A DNA stretch of 64,000 nt from NCBI GenBank assembly GCA_019633425.1, contig WSUB01000010.1:124001-188000 (forward strand). The letters are read 5' to 3'. Below are positions 21,217 through 33,689 of this stretch, piece by piece; positions within the stretch are counted from its first letter, which is position 1, and each line of letters starts with the position of its first letter. The notes under the pieces were generated by a model. The model did not search any database and was not told the DNA's origin. It saw nothing but the letters and a program-made list of their open reading frames with translations. Made by a program: the position numbers and the translations under genes. The stretch is from Tulasnella sp. 424 (Eukaryota; Basidiomycota; Agaricomycetes; Cantharellales; Tulasnellaceae).

Positions 21217-22769
21217 TTAAACCTTCGGATCCCCACTTCCGTCTTTGGCGGAGGATGAAGAAGCCGAAGACGAGGACGTTCGCAGTGCTTTTTGCCGCAT
21301 GTCAAGGGAGCTTCTATCACTATCACTGCTCGAGCGAGGTGACCGCGACGGAGGTGGTGGAAGGGGTTCGTCATCGTCACTTTCCATCAGCCAATCCTTC
21401 TTATCGACGCCTTTCCCTTTGCGATCAACACCGGTACCCATATCAGCCGGAGTGAAATACGCTTCGTCCTCGCTCTCAAAGACCGCTATTGGTCCGGGTG
21501 GCAGCCGCTTCGATTTCGTGACATCTGGTTCTTGAGGCTCCTCGGACTCGAGAGCGGCTTCGACTTCGACTTCGGCTACGCTCTGAAGCTCCTTTCGGAA
21601 ATACCAGCGAATGCCCACAGGAATCATGACAGCCACAACGACGGCAGAAAGGCCAAGGAAGTTGCGCCACGAAATGAGGTGGAAGTCGGCGGCGGATGTC
21701 ATCTGGTCCAGTCCACCTTGAAGACAAATCCGGTCAATACCCTCCAACGAGCTAGGAAAAGCTGGGTGCTTACTTCCTATCGTGGTGTGAATCACTGTCA
21801 CGCCGAGAATCCCAAGCCAGGTTGAAATAAAGAACGGTACGAGGCCGATGCCCACATGAGGGCAGAGCACGTTGACGACCCAATGTGGAGGGAAGGGCGC
21901 AATTCTGATTCGTCTGGTCAGCACATTGAATCTTTGTAATCGATTGTATATAATGCGAACCTTAGGACGATGAGGAACGGGATCAAGTTGGCGCGTTCCG
22001 CATTGATCTTCACGGACCAGGTGTCAAGCCGTGCTTTCCAGGTGGGCAAGATGAGCAAAGCAGGCCCCAGGGCTGCTCCAATAAAGTAGCATAGAGTCGC
22101 ACCGCTAGCTACACACTATAGCGAAAGGGTGAGTCTAGGGCTGGGTCAGTCCTCCAGAGACATGTCGGCTCACAGTGCAACATAACGGTATGGCCTTCGC
22201 AGGACCCCACACAGCACCAGCCAATATAGACATGTACATTGAGCCTGGTAGAGAGAAAGCTTGCAAGCTGAAATGGTGCAATTAGGGTGATGTTTGATGC
22301 GCCTGTGCCGGATGTACTCACAAAAGGTAGGTGATGACAAAGCACAGCACAATGCGGAAGGGGTACATTGAACGGTATTTCTTAAGGAGAGTGTTCAGCT
22401 GCTGCAGCTGTTCGAATGTTCGGGGAACATGGAGGTACTGTCGATCCTCTCTGTTTGGGAATAAGGTGTCAGGCACAAATTCAATGTTCCGAAGTGCGTG
22501 ACGTACTCTTCCAAAGTAGGCAATGCCAGCTTTAGAGTTAATAAAAGGAGCGCAGTGGAGACGACGAAAAGGATAGCCATCTTCAGTCCAGCGAAAAGGA
22601 GCTTCCTTCGGGTTTCTGCAGAGGTTGGGGACGGTGGAGCATCGTCGGTCGGAACCGTGCCGTACTGTGGAGCTGCCTCGTCTCCTTTGAGTAAGGAGGT
22701 TTGTTCGCCGTCCATCGTTCGCAGAGTGTAAGAGGAAAACCTCCGGGATGGTGAAGATGACTCATCCAT
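21217..22769 (-). CDS. TVP38/TMEM64-type membrane protein (VTT/DedA-like domain)
   Basis: Predicted Golgi or late-secretory multispanning protein of the TVP38/VTT family, whose relatives include lipid scramblases. The start gives an acidic/Ser-rich cytosolic N-terminus, then a membrane helix (MAILFVVSTALLLLTLKLAL). Next is the VTT core: FRIVLCFVITYL, FSLPGSMYMSILAGAVWGPA and KAIPLCCVASGATLCYFIGA, then LIPFLIVLRIAPFPPHWVVN and STWLGILGVTVIHTTIG. A further helix (FLGLSAVVVAVMIPVGI) precedes a roughly 140-residue Ser/Asp-rich tail ending GDPKV. Introns fall within the core, and about six exons are needed. The G-x-x-W-G-x-x-G pattern of the core fits the family. Substrate and precise location are inferred. 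Confidence 0.88.
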
Positions 22770-23553
22770 CGGTTTAAGAGGAAACGGGTTTTAAGTCGGT
22801 AACGTGGTGGACAGCCTCTGGTGTTGCTTTGCCGCAGGTTGGAAACAAGTGGCTTGGTTCTTATTGGAACTTGAGAAGTGGACTGGAATTGCAGAGTTGG
22901 ATCAAGTAACGACTTGTATACTGATTAGACGTTAGTAGTGAAATTCGAAACCGGTGGCACGATGCTTAGGTGAGGTTTGGTGGTACGATGCGCCCCAGCG
23001 TCAAGCCAGGTGGAGGGGTGAGTAGTAGATGGGGAGCCGAGCGAAAAGCTGCGTAACACGATTCGTGAGACCTCGCTCCTCCGCGGCGCGAATCCCTCTC
23101 GGACGCCGGCAGGGCGCCGCTGTGTCTCGCCTAACTATACTCACTTGAATCAGAGGAAATCCTTGCTATCTTGTCGAAGTGGTCGCAGGCTGGCTGGAGT
23201 GCCATCCGTTCCCCCCGCGTTCGAGTCTATCGAAGACTTAGGGGGCGAGGGGAGGCCCAGCTCATCCCCCTTTTCACTCTGCAACACTAGCCTCTCCAGC
23301 CCTATCTCTCTTAGTAGATCGAAAGACTTATTTTGCTTGTACTTATTCGATCTACAATCTCGACCCATATCTGGGTTGGACTCCTGATATACCTTGAGAG
23401 GCATAATTGCAATCTAAACTGCGACCGTAGAACGCGTACCCCGCACATCCCAACATCAACCAATTTGCCCAAATCATCTTGTGCGGTTAGGACCTGCCGC
23501 ATTCCTCTGAGAGTGACGCATTCTTGCAACCGTGACTCCACCTTCATTCTACC
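22770..23553. promoter_or_regulatory. Divergent promoter region between the TVP38-type gene and the PA2G4 homologue
   Basis: The two genes point away from each other across about 784 bp. No third gene is recognisable. The part next to the PA2G4 start is C/T-rich. Specific factor sites were not identified. Confidence 0.4.
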
Positions 23554-25127
23554 ATGTCGACTACTGAGAACCCCCAAGTGGATCAAGACGGCTTCAAAAC
23601 CGTCCAAGGGCGGAGGGCAAACAAGCCCAAAACCGAGAAGAAGCCAGAGGTCTCTCAAGCAGACCAGGAGGCTGATCGGAGACGAAAGTACAAGACTGCT
23701 GCTACGATCGTCCACCAGGTCCTCCAGACCCTTATCAGCGCTGCCGTCGAAGGCGCCTCTATCCAGCAACTCTGCGTTGATGGAGATGCCGAGCTCGCCA
23801 AGTTGACCGCAGCTGCGTATCCAAAAGCAAAGAAAGAGATGACAAAGGGTGCGTAGCTACAATCTTGGTATCATTAATTACACCCCTCCTAACGGTTGAG
23901 CTTGTGTAGGCATCGCATTCCCCACCTGCATCAGCGTCAACAACGTTGTCTCTCACTTCTCGCCCCTTCCGTGAGTGGACCGCGAGCATTCTCGGTACCC
24001 AGCTCTTGCGCTAAAGTGCCCTTGTTGCAGGTCGGATGATCTCGCAGGGACAACGATTGCCAAGGGCGACGTCGTGAAGATCCAACTTGGCGCCCAAATT
24101 GATGGTTATGCCGCCGTGCAGACCGAGACCATCATTGTCGGTGCCACCAAAGAAGAACCCGCAACTGGAAGGAAGGCAGACGTTGTCAAGGCGGCTTACA
24201 CGGCCGCTCAGGCTGCCCTTCGACAGTTCAAGGTCGATGAGAAGAACTGGACCGTCACCGAAACGATAGCCAAGGTCGCTAACGAGTGGGATTGCAAGCC
24301 TGTCGAAGGCAAGCGCTTCAGATTAACGTGTTGAACTCAAGCTGTACTAATTGCATCGTGGCGATTAACCAGGCATGCTTTCATGTGAACACACACAGGG
24401 GGCAATCGATGGCAAGAAGCGTATCATCCTCAACCCGACCCCCGAACAGCGAAGCAGCCACGAAAAGTCTTCCTTCGCAGCTGGAGAAGTTTATGGTGTG
24501 GATGTCCTTGTTACCTCTAACCCTGATGGAAAGGTGAGCGAGGCCAATTGCACGCACCCAATTGTGGAACTGACTCAGCACGCCCCTAGTGCAAAGCCCT
24601 CGAGACCAGAACATCTGTCTACCAGCGCGTCGGTGGTATCAACTATCAACTCAAGCTCAAAGCTTCAAAGAGTCTCATTGAAAGTGTCGAGGCCAAAGCT
24701 GGTTACTTCCCCTTCAACCTTCGGACGCTCGATGACCTTACCAAGGCCCGAGTGGCAATTCAGGAGGGCGAGAGACATGGTGTTTTCCGACCATACGAAG
24801 TCACGTAAGGTGTATCCGTGGTCTGGTTTAGACGGCTCCTTGACGTGGATTTCGCCTTTCAGCCAAACCCCGAAAGATACGTTCGTTGCCGCTTACATGT
24901 TCACCGTTCTCGTCACCGAACAAGGACCAGCGCTATTGACCGAACCGTCTGGGTGGTACTCTGAAGACAAGCTTAAGACGGAGAAGCAGTTGGCTGATGA
25001 TGATATCAAGTCGTTACTGGCCACAGAAGTGAACCAGGTCAAGAGTGCTGGAGAGGTCAAAGTGACGGAAAAGAAGCCCGGTGCCAAGCGTATTCGTCGT
25101 CCAAAGGCTGCCGGTGCCGCGGAGTGA
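23554..25127 (+). CDS. PA2G4/EBP1-type proliferation-associated protein (pseudo-methionine aminopeptidase)
   Basis: Member of the M24 (methionine aminopeptidase-fold) family, close to human PA2G4/EBP1 and fission-yeast Cdb4. The family binds ribosomes and RNA and is thought to lack peptidase activity. The protein has KYKTAATIVHQVLQTLISAA near the N-terminus, then GIAFPTCISVNNVVSHFSPL, GDVVKIQLGAQIDGYAAVQT, AYTAAQAALRQFK, EVYGVDVLVTSNPDGK, YQRVGGINYQLKLKASK and PFNLRTLDD. The C-terminus is a Lys/Arg-rich tail (EKKPGAKRIRRPKAAG), the nucleolar/RNA-binding end of this family. About seven exons; the stop is at 25125-25127. The start ATG follows a pyrimidine-rich leader. The Asp/His/Glu metal set of true aminopeptidases is not evident (ISVNNVVSHF in place of a metal-binding stretch). 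Confidence 0.92.
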
Positions 25128-25229
25128 ATTTAGTGCATCGTTCTGAAATGGTTGCAAAAATGCTGAATATCCTGAAGTCATCATTGTACTTTTTTGAACG
25201 ACTCATAGTCGTTGGTTCCAACAAATGCG

Positions 25230-25556
25230 TCATTTTTCTTGGTTCGAGCTACCTTTCGAGAGGGAATTGTATTGAGCCGCATCTTCTGTGAACTCGGACA
25301 GAGTTCGAACGACGAGGTCAACGTTCTCCAGAAAGGAGTTGAGCGTCAACCGGGCAAGTCGGACTGTAAGGGTCTTGAATGTTCTGAATAGGAATATTTC
25401 AGATTCATGCCGCCTTCATTTCCTTCATCTCGGTTCAACTTACGCTACAAGCACATTTCCCTCTGTCGTAAGCGTTCTTTTAACGACATGGGATTGCAGT
25501 TCCTTGTCAACGTCGATGACTCGCTTAACAATGGTCGCGTGCTCCTCTGAAGCCAT
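25230..25556 (-). CDS. PCC1: Pcc1/LAGE3-type KEOPS (EKC) complex subunit
   Basis: Small subunit that dimerises the KEOPS complex, which makes t6A in ANN-reading tRNAs and also affects telomeres and transcription. Exon 1 is 25444-25556 and exon 2 is 25230-25383, joined over a 60-nt GT-AG intron to give 88 residues. The fold signature is visible: VKRVIDVDKELQSHVVKRTL, then VLVATFKTLTVRLARLTLN and SFLENVDLVVRTLSEF. This corresponds to the typical Pcc1 pattern of an extended strand, an A-x-D/K-x-R-x-LR-like strand and a C-terminal helix. The gene is convergent with the PA2G4 homologue (103 bp between stops). It is short and split, so it is easy to miss. The family call is good; symbol by homology. 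Confidence 0.75.
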
Positions 25557-28383
25557 GGGAAGCTTTACTACCCTGTGGATCCATACAGTGGGTTAGGAAT
25601 GATATATGTTGACCTCCTATTCGAAGCGTACATGGTATGCCATTGCGTATCCGCCATCGTCGGTGAGTGGTGGGAGGGAAGTTCACCGGTGACCCTGACG
25701 TCCATGCGCGCACCGCTGACCTAAGCCCAAGGAATTTTGATGCCCTGCCACAGCAGGTTCCCCAAAGCATGTCTTTCCCAGCAAACCAGCTCGGCTTCAA
25801 ACAGAAAAGCAAAACCATATCATACCGGAGTTTCCCTGCTGTTACCTATCCGAGTTACGGTGCAGTGCTTTGAAGCTCCGAGGAATGAAGTGGTTACAAC
25901 CGACCTCTCACAGTCGTCCCTCGACGACGAACGGCCCGGCCAACGTACATGCCCCCCAAGAACCCAATTTGTCCCGCCGACTTGCGCGCTACCCGAGAAC
26001 AGAAGGTCTGCTCCAGAATTGCATGGGACAAACTTCCTTTTTGCACTCCTGCTTTTTGCGGAGTGCACGCCGTGTTCGTCCACTGTACCTTCTCTCGCAC
26101 AAGGGACAACGAAGCGAACAACTAGGCAAGGCCTTTTGAGAGCCCAGACGCCTCTTCTTTACGCCATGACGTACTTCTGGAATGTGCAGGGCACAGAACA
26201 TTCGAAGGTTGGGGACATCACAGATCCGTACACTTTCCTTCGGATGGTCCGTCTGTCAAACCTCCTCGATGGGCATGCCAAAACCGAACGGGCTGTGTGG
26301 ACGGCCCCGCCTCTGCCAAAATACTTTAGCAGCTCAGCTGTCGACGCAACGATCCTAACAGTTTGAACATGACATAAGGATACACTGCTATAAGCGAGTG
26401 GGATCGCTTTGCCCAGTGCTTCGGTAGCAGAAGCCGTGTGACCTGAAAGCACTCCTGGCTCAGCATCGAATGTATTTGATTGCGCCTTTTTTTCTATGAC
26501 ATGAGGCATACACTCAGGCTATCCACCCATCGGAATGCTACCGATGTCGTGACTCGCTAAAAAGATAGCGGGCGGAGTTCTGCGCAGGAAGCTCAGAAAC
26601 AGGGGTTTGAAAGCGGATGCGGGATTTTGTCTGCCATTGTTCATCAAGAAATGACCTCCGGCTGTCTGAATTTCTGTACACACTCGTTATGGAAATCAGC
26701 GACCACCGTGTTGGCGTCCGTTCGATCATGGGTCTTTTTTGCTTCGGATATCTCCAGGTCTCGGGGGAAAGGGTATCTTTACTCGATTCTGACCTATGAG
26801 ACGACTCACAATTCGCCGGACAATTCAATTCACTGTACCCCCTCCTCCCCCTTTGAAAACTCCTTCGATCTCCCTCGTCATTGTCACACCACGGGCGCGC
26901 CCAGGGTCGCCATGCCATGAGGATCGATGATGAACACCCATTGCCAATTCCCCCCCAACCTCGCGTCGTATCACAATTTAGAACCCTGAATCTACCGCTG
27001 TCCCTTTCCACTCTTTCCTTGACTGTTGAGCGCCCGTCGCTACTCAGCGCTCACCCTTTCGTGACGTTAAAGCACCGAAACGCCATATGGAACATCCTCA
27101 AGGCTGTTCTAGACAAAAGACCTCAACCGTCGGCTCGGAAAATGAACTAACGCGATCCGGTCTCTAGTTCGATCGTCAGGTAAAAAAAAATTGTACGCAG
27201 GAACTCGATTCGCGGGATGCAAACACCTTGGAAAGGGATGTGCACACCAAGGAATGCAACCTGCCCAATATGTTATCCTTTCGCGTGCAAGCAGACCATA
27301 CACAAAAAGAAGTTCAACAAAGCCTCACGTTTTGCGGAGCTGAGTATGAGGCACACGCTTCCCTTTTCTGGAAGACCCGCAAGCCACAGTATTGTCGATT
27401 TGCCGAGCATTTTCCTCGGTCGAAGGCGTCTCCTTAGCACTAAAATGAAGGTACCCAACTGACCGTACACGCGCTAATAAGTGGGTTCAGCTTGCTATCT
27501 TCCAGCAAACCTTTCCCGCAACGTATATCCGTTTGTCCATGCACGGCAAAGATCTCCATTTGGGAAAATTGACCATAATTCTTTCAGGAAACATTGGAAC
27601 CTAAACAACAACAACTCGAGATTACACCCACGACTAGTGTGCCGTCTCTAAAAATGGTCTACGCTCTAGACTGTGCACCCTGAAAGACCTCATGGGAATC
27701 CTAGGTTAAAACGATTAACCATCCAGCCTTCTATAGTTCACATATGATGTCACCCTTCGACAAGATGGGCAACGCCACCATGCCCGCAGCGCAAGTTCCG
27801 ATGGGTGGACTCAGCTGTCTTGCTAAGCCCGTTCGGCTCGGCCGCTCGGCTTGACATTGATGCGCGATGAACTGTCCGTCGAATAAAGCAACTGTAAGCG
27901 CAGATATTTTCTCCTGGTTGTGGCAGATAGATACCTCGGACCGGCGCGAGGCCCGCGGCAGCCTCTTGCAAACGTGGGTACCACTGGAAATAACAGGTAC
28001 CCTTGTAATTCTTGTCGTGACAATGTAAGCTTGTCAACGATACACAATGAGTGTGATTGAAGACCTGGAAATTCGGTACCATTGAACCTTTGGAGTCCTG
28101 AGACAACGGAGACTCTCTGCCGCTGCTCTGCGGTGCCCCGCCGGAAGCACGTCTGCCTTCGTATTACACACCTAAATTTACTTCGGGAAGCACCCGAGTG
28201 AAGGCCGATGAGGTCCGTTACGGTGATCGGTAAGGGCAAAGCCGGGAGATTTGTAAGAGCACGGCTTATGCCTAGCGTGAATGGCAGAAGATGGGCATTC
28301 GGATTACACAAACGAGGGTAAAGTACAAGATGACCGAACGGAGGGTAAAGCATACCGAGACATGACCGAGGGTTAACGATGCA
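25557..28383. other. 2.8-kb gene-poor stretch, nothing supported
   Basis: Frames of 60-210 codons occur on both strands (for example plus 25737-26366, minus 26538-27011, minus 27823-28353), but none shows a domain, a coherent splice pattern or transposon motifs such as reverse-transcriptase or transposase blocks. I saw no terminal repeats. It may be decayed mobile DNA or long regulatory sequence. Confidence 0.35.
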
Positions 28384-28795
28384 CTACCTCTTCTTCCCGT
28401 CAGTCTTCTCCAACAGGTCTTTTGCCTCGTTTATTTTGCTGGCAAGGTACGGTGAACCCCCTCGATCAGGATGATTGGCGATCATTATTTGGCGATGCGC
28501 ATCCTTGAGTTGGTTGCGCAGCATGGGACCATCCCTAATAACGTAACAGCAGAAGACGAAGGAGAGATGATGGTCAGATAAGCTCCTTGACCGCGAGCCG
28601 AAATGTGAAGTAAAGCACTCACTTTAGACCAAGGACGGCAATGGCTTCTCGTCGATCCATCTTTGCTCGGAATCCACCTTTTGCCCATTGTTCGGATGCA
28701 GCTTTGCCGCCTATCCTGAAACCATTCTTGAGGAGGTGGCGACCCGCGACTGCGGCAGCAACGGCTCCAACACCAAAGATTAGGGGAGTAGCCAT
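28384..28795 (-). CDS. PAM18: Mitochondrial import motor J-protein Pam18/Tim14
   Basis: Inner-membrane J-domain protein that stimulates the ATPase of mtHsp70 in the presequence-translocase motor. The start at 28795 gives [20 protein letters not shown], a membrane helix, followed by [17 protein letters not shown] and [20 protein letters not shown]. After a single intron comes the J-domain helix with the catalytic HPD tripeptide: [20 protein letters not shown], then [16 protein letters not shown] and TAG at 28384-28386. The length of about 110 residues and the lack of a long presequence are normal for fungal Pam18. Intron donor GTGAGT and acceptor TTATTAG are clear. Confidence 0.93.
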
Positions 28796-29488
28796 GTGAA
28801 GAAGATAGGGGAGAGAGTTCTAATGATCGATCTGCCTTCCGGTTGAATCTGGTGGTTGGGAGGTTTCGAAGTCCTGGTGCGTCGATATTCACGAGCTGAC
28901 AGAGAGCTTTGGTGGTGGTAGAAAAATTCGGACACTTCAGGGACCGTGGTTTGATTTGTCAGCTTGTTCGACGAAACCCCACCAGGCAGTGCCCACGACT
29001 ACGAATCCCACCACGAATTATTTTGAATTATTACAATAAGCTGTATCCAATGTGTGTATGCCGAGTGCGATATTCTCGGTAAGATAGTTGCTGTACGCGC
29101 GTGTTTGGTAATTAGTGCGACCATTGAAAGTTGGCACGCTGATGTCTCGAGATGCGACACCTTGCACTAGCGAAGAAGCTCCAGCTCGGGCTGTGTTTAG
29201 CTTTGCAGGCTATCGAATCGATTGAAGGGTGTGAATGCGATGCGCTGGGGTTGTGAGCCATCAGGCCCCGTGTCCTCCAGCGCGACGGGCGTCTTTCATC
29301 GTCGCCGATGCCCCCAAACAGTTTGTTTGGTCCAGGAAGATTCCGGTCAAACGGTGTGGTAATAGCCGGTCTGAAGGTTCTTGCCAAGGGAGAGCCGGGG
29401 GCTTGCTGAGACGACCAGCAAGCGGCATAGCGTGCCTGACCGGGAAATTCTTCTTAACAAGGACGTGGGATCAGGCGCGCACTGGATA

Positions 29489-29529
<41 letters not shown>

Positions 29530-30240
29530 GTAGGACTGACGACATTTCACGCTTCTGAAGTAAGGTACTGAGGGGTGGGGCAAAACCCATTGTGTGACGA
29601 TAGTCTATGCTAGTGCAGTGTTGAACATGCCGGGAGGGTGGGTGGCAAGTGGCGAAACGCCCGTCATGCGTGATACGAATGAATGGCACAATGCAAACAC
29701 ACGTCTGCGCCATCAAATTCCATCCGAATAAGGATGCCAAGCGATCATTGTCACCATATGACTTGTCTCAACAAGGGAAAGACGTTCGTCGCCCATCCCT
29801 GCGATTTGGGACGATAATGAATTGGAGAATTGACCAAGCAGACGGAGCTGGAGTGTGTGTGCTACCGGACCGTATCCGAAGTTCCGGATGGCTCCTTACC
29901 TGACAGGCCAATCTCTGTGAACGACAACGATCTGGAAGGGTCGAAAGCCTCCCGTCTCCTAAAAGAATCGTGTCGAACCACGCAGGTGTCGTAGCTCACT
30001 CCGGGTATCAAACTATCTTCTTTGGACCCTACTGGTCCCAGCTTCTTCCGAATTCGCCGGATAGATACACAGAAGAGTAATCGGTTCCCATATTTATTGA
30101 GTCGGAGAGTCATCATCCCACGCCTAACTAACTTCACCAAAGGAATGAAATCTGCAATCCACGATCGATGCGCTTAACCGACGGCGGGGAACTAACGGGA
30201 ATGGAAAGCCCGCACTCCTACAATTTACGTCACATCATTA
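28796..30240. other. Intergenic region with a GA microsatellite, no supported gene
   Basis: It contains the PAM18 promoter at the left and the 3' flank of NECAP at the right. The only distinct element is the (GA)n repeat at 29493-29526. No conserved frame was recognised. Confidence 0.4.
29493..29526. repeat. (GA)17 microsatellite
   Basis: An uninterrupted dinucleotide run of 17 GA units. It is likely length-variable between strains. It lies in intergenic sequence and is not obviously tied to a promoter. Confidence 0.95.
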
Positions 30241-31314
30241 CTATCGACGCTTGGATGAAGGGGGTGGCGGCAAAAGTGGTATCCCTCCCCCACCACTTCC
30301 AAATAAAGGGTTTGACGACGATTTTTTCGCCGCGCTAGATGACCCTCCGGGAATAGATATCGCCCCAAGACTCCCCTTTATTGAGAGGTCTTGTTTGACG
30401 GCTGGGAGGTGTGGGGAAGGTGCTGGAGCCGAGCCTTCATCCTTGTCCTGGTTTTGCAATGCCTTTTGTCGCCTAAAATAACAACGAATTTCAACTCGCG
30501 AGCTAGATCTTAAGCAGTCCAAAGCTAGGACGTACTTGGTATAGTCTTGCAATGCAACGTCTGTATGGACAAGGCAAGGAGGGAGATTCAGTTCAAGCCA
30601 CGAAACGAAGCGGGGGGAAGGCAAAACAACAGCGGCTAGCCTCAACAGAACTAGCTATGCCGGCGGAGGTCGAAAACAGCTAGTTCCAGAACTTCTACGG
30701 TACTTACTAAAGTCGAACGCTGTCGTTATGGGCTCCGTCAGAGTTCTTTTGGATGCAAATAGGGAGCGCCGACGTACCATCAGACCGTTCCGCGAAGCCG
30801 ATTCCTATGTACGCCTTTCTTCCGGAGTCTTCGACTCGGAGAACGAAATAACGGGAAGAGTCTAAGACGGGCTCGACCGATGTGCCGGATACATCATAAG
30901 GGCTCTGCGCAAAGACTACGATTGGCAGATGAGCCCCCACGTTTCAACACAGATCATACGACTTGCCTTCGCCTAAGATTGGAGCGACGTTTCGGCATCT
31001 GTTAGGCATTGAGAAACTAATGCAACACCAAGCCCACGCTAACCTGTCGTAGGGTCCTCAAGACGAACATTACACTTGTCGGAAGACTCGATTATTCGCA
31101 TTCGTCCTTTCCATAGATAGGCTGACAAGTCTCCCCACTCTTCAGCTCGATATCCAGCGTTGCTTTTACGAGGGGGTACACGGTACACTGTTGGATAAAT
31201 GTGAGCGGTAAGACTGAGATCGATCGATCACGCCAAAGCCCAGATCTCAAAATATTCACCCATGACTTCGCGGCACATATAGAGGATAGATTCAATACCC
31301 TCATCGTTGTCCAT
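30241..31314 (-). CDS. NECAP-type adaptin-ear-binding coat-associated protein
   Basis: Clathrin-coat accessory protein with the PH-like NECAP domain that binds AP-2/AP-1 adaptors during endocytosis. The start at 31314 gives [17 protein letters not shown], followed by [20 protein letters not shown] and [20 protein letters not shown]. It continues with [20 protein letters not shown] and [20 protein letters not shown], then a short exon with the end of the domain ([10 protein letters not shown]). The Pro/Gly/Ser-rich tail includes [21 protein letters not shown] see no typical WxxF ear-binding motif at the very end. About six short exons. A frame upstream extends to an ATG near 31464, but the conserved N-terminus begins at 31314. 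It follows TBCE on the same strand with 151 bp between. Confidence 0.85.
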
Positions 31315-31465
31315 TGGTAATTCAGGCTTGAGCGCTGCGTATGGTTTGAAGTTGCTGATTTGGTTGGAGGCTGGGTGAAGGTCCGGTGGAGATGAATGAG
31401 CGGACCTAGCGCACTTCACATCCGGACAGGGGCTTGCACAAACTTCACATTTATTGCCTCTCATT

Positions 31466-33689
31466 TTAGTCTACCGCTAGAACGCCAACACCACTACCAT
31501 TTTCCAGACCCCAGAAGTCAATCTCCCTGCCACTGTCCGTGTCACAGTCCATCTCGATAGTCACGGCCTCGTCGGTGTCGTCTTTTGTAAGCAGCGCGAA
31601 AAGCCGGACCGTGGCGGCGGCGGCGTTTGCCGGACGAATTTTCAGCGCCTTGAGTGACTTTGCGCGCAGAGTCTTGAGGTTCATCGATGGAAGAACTTTG
31701 ATCTGGGCACGTGTACCACTCTCAGACAGCGACCCCAGTCGAACCTCCCGGGACGGGACTACCGACAGTCGGTACACGCTGAGTTCTTCATTACGAAGGG
31801 ACGTCAATAACGTTAAGAGTCCCGAGTTCAACCAGCTCAATGCTATACCTATGATTCGACTTCTCAAATTTTCAGGACCAAGAGCTACTTGTGCTTCGAC
31901 AGGTGCCTCGTGTTCTGGTTTGGTGAGTTCGGACTCAATGCCACTTCCAGTTTAGGGAGTCGCACCATATCTGAGAACTCACTTGCGCAAAGAACGGGCC
32001 ATTGTGGGTGTTTCGAAGTTCGTTCGTCGGGATTCGGGACAGTCTTCACTATGAACGTGAGATAGAATAGCTCTGCGTCTTTACGTTCGTAAGGTGTGAT
32101 CTGAATACAACCCTCTCTCCGATCAGCGGGGTCGAAGAGCGGCGTTCCGGAGGTCTCCGACTTACAGGAGAACCATCGCACGTTACGAGACTTGGGAATC
32201 GGGCGATGGTGAGCTGTCGCGCACACTCTAATGTTCCTAGCTGGGCTTCGACAAAGTCAAACCCCACATTTGAGCATCCCGAATGGGGACGAGTTGGTGA
32301 CGGACCTTCCAAGTAGGGATTATCCTGCCCATAGAATCCTTCTAAATATGGGAACCAAGCTGCCAGCGCATCGAGAGAAGACCACGAGCAAATGCGGTTA
32401 GAAGCAAGCGAGATCGTGCGGAGTTGGCTAGGCCCTCGAGACAAATCTGCACCCGACGGCCATGATACGTCTTTAATTTTGTTACTCGAAAGAATAAAAT
32501 GGCGCAAGCTATATTTGGACATAATGAAGAAGCAGACTTAGTCGACGGGCGTTAACATCGGCGAGAAGGTCTCACCCCGGCATTATTCGGACCGCCCGTA
32601 CTATGATTGCCCAATCGTCGATGTCGTTAGTTGCCAAGTTCACCGTCACAAGTTTACAAAAAACGGAACCATCCGCTGGCGGTTCGAGGGAGTTGAGATG
32701 ATTGTAACCGACTTCCAGAGATGTCAACCCAGGGAAGAGAACGCCCAGGTTCCAGATCTATGTGAAGGGGATGAAGATGCACCTTGCCATACGAAGGCGA
32801 GAGTTCTGACCTCATTTTCAGAGATGAAGCAGTTGTTGAGACGTAGCTCTTCCAATGCATCGAAGCGAGGTAAATTGGATACTTCGTCCGGTCTGAGTGG
32901 AGTCAAGCGATTGTCGCTATTCCGCCAATTTCGGTCAGAGGTCTTCTTCGAAGCGCCAAAATGCCGTAGAACATTCACTTGAGTACGAGAGCCTTGAGAC
33001 GAGGGAGTTGTGCGGCGATTCGAAGCACGTCAACCCAAGTTGCGAGAAGACTCCGGGACAAATCCAGAGTAACGATTTCTATTGGGAGGGAGTCATGTAA
33101 GCACACGACAATCAAACACGGAGAGATTTACGATCACTTGCTAAGGTCTTTTGATCTAATCTCGTCAGGTTCTCCCGGACTAGACACGGGTTCGTCATCT
33201 AGGCTAACCACTCGGAGGGCTTCCAGCTTTGCCAACCGCTGTCTTACGCCTGTAAGGCGAGGGGCTTCGACAACAATTGCTCCGCCGCTAGAGCCGAGTA
33301 CCACTGTGTCTACTTGTCCATCCGGGGCTTGGTTGGCGTCGATGTACTTTTTGGTAAGGGCATCAAGGAACGTGGTCCCATGAGACAACGCCGGGGAGTT
33401 GCGAATGAAAGACCCAGGGGTACCCGGAGCCCTAAAATAGCATTGAAAACCAAAAGAATATCAAAGTTATACTTGATTTCACGGATACATAACTTTGGGT
33501 ATTTCCTTACAAGCAAGAAAAGTATTTGATTCCATCCTTAGTGCCGTCATGCTTGCCCCGGGAAGGGTCATCCCATTCGACACCAAGCCATTCGCCTTGA
33601 AAGGGGGGTACGAGACCAATATACCGGACCGTGCAACGGTGTGTACCCAACGCCAGCCGTGATCCTACCTTGGGCGACATCAAGGGCAA
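31466..33689 (-). CDS. Tubulin-folding cofactor E (TBCE)
   Basis: Chaperone that binds alpha-tubulin and, with cofactors C and D, builds the alpha/beta heterodimer. The N-terminus carries a CAP-Gly domain: GTHRCTVRYIGLVPPF, GEWLGVEWDDPSRGKHDGT. It continues with HGTTFLDALTKKYID. Leucine-rich repeats follow (RLTGVRQRLAKLEALRVVSL, FDALEELRLNNCFIS, LRTISLASNRICSW, WFPYLEGFYGQDNPYLEG). The C-terminus is ubiquitin-like (RLGSLSESGTRAQIKVLPSM). The CAP-Gly, LRR, ubiquitin-like order is diagnostic for TBCE. The coding region is split by many short introns and not every junction was resolved. The stop is at 31466-31468. The gene is divergent from HIBCH (227 bp between starts). Confidence 0.88.

Noticed and set aside
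25557..28383. Possible decayed retrotransposon
   Set aside because: No reverse-transcriptase, integrase or transposase block, no long terminal repeats and no target-site duplication were visible.
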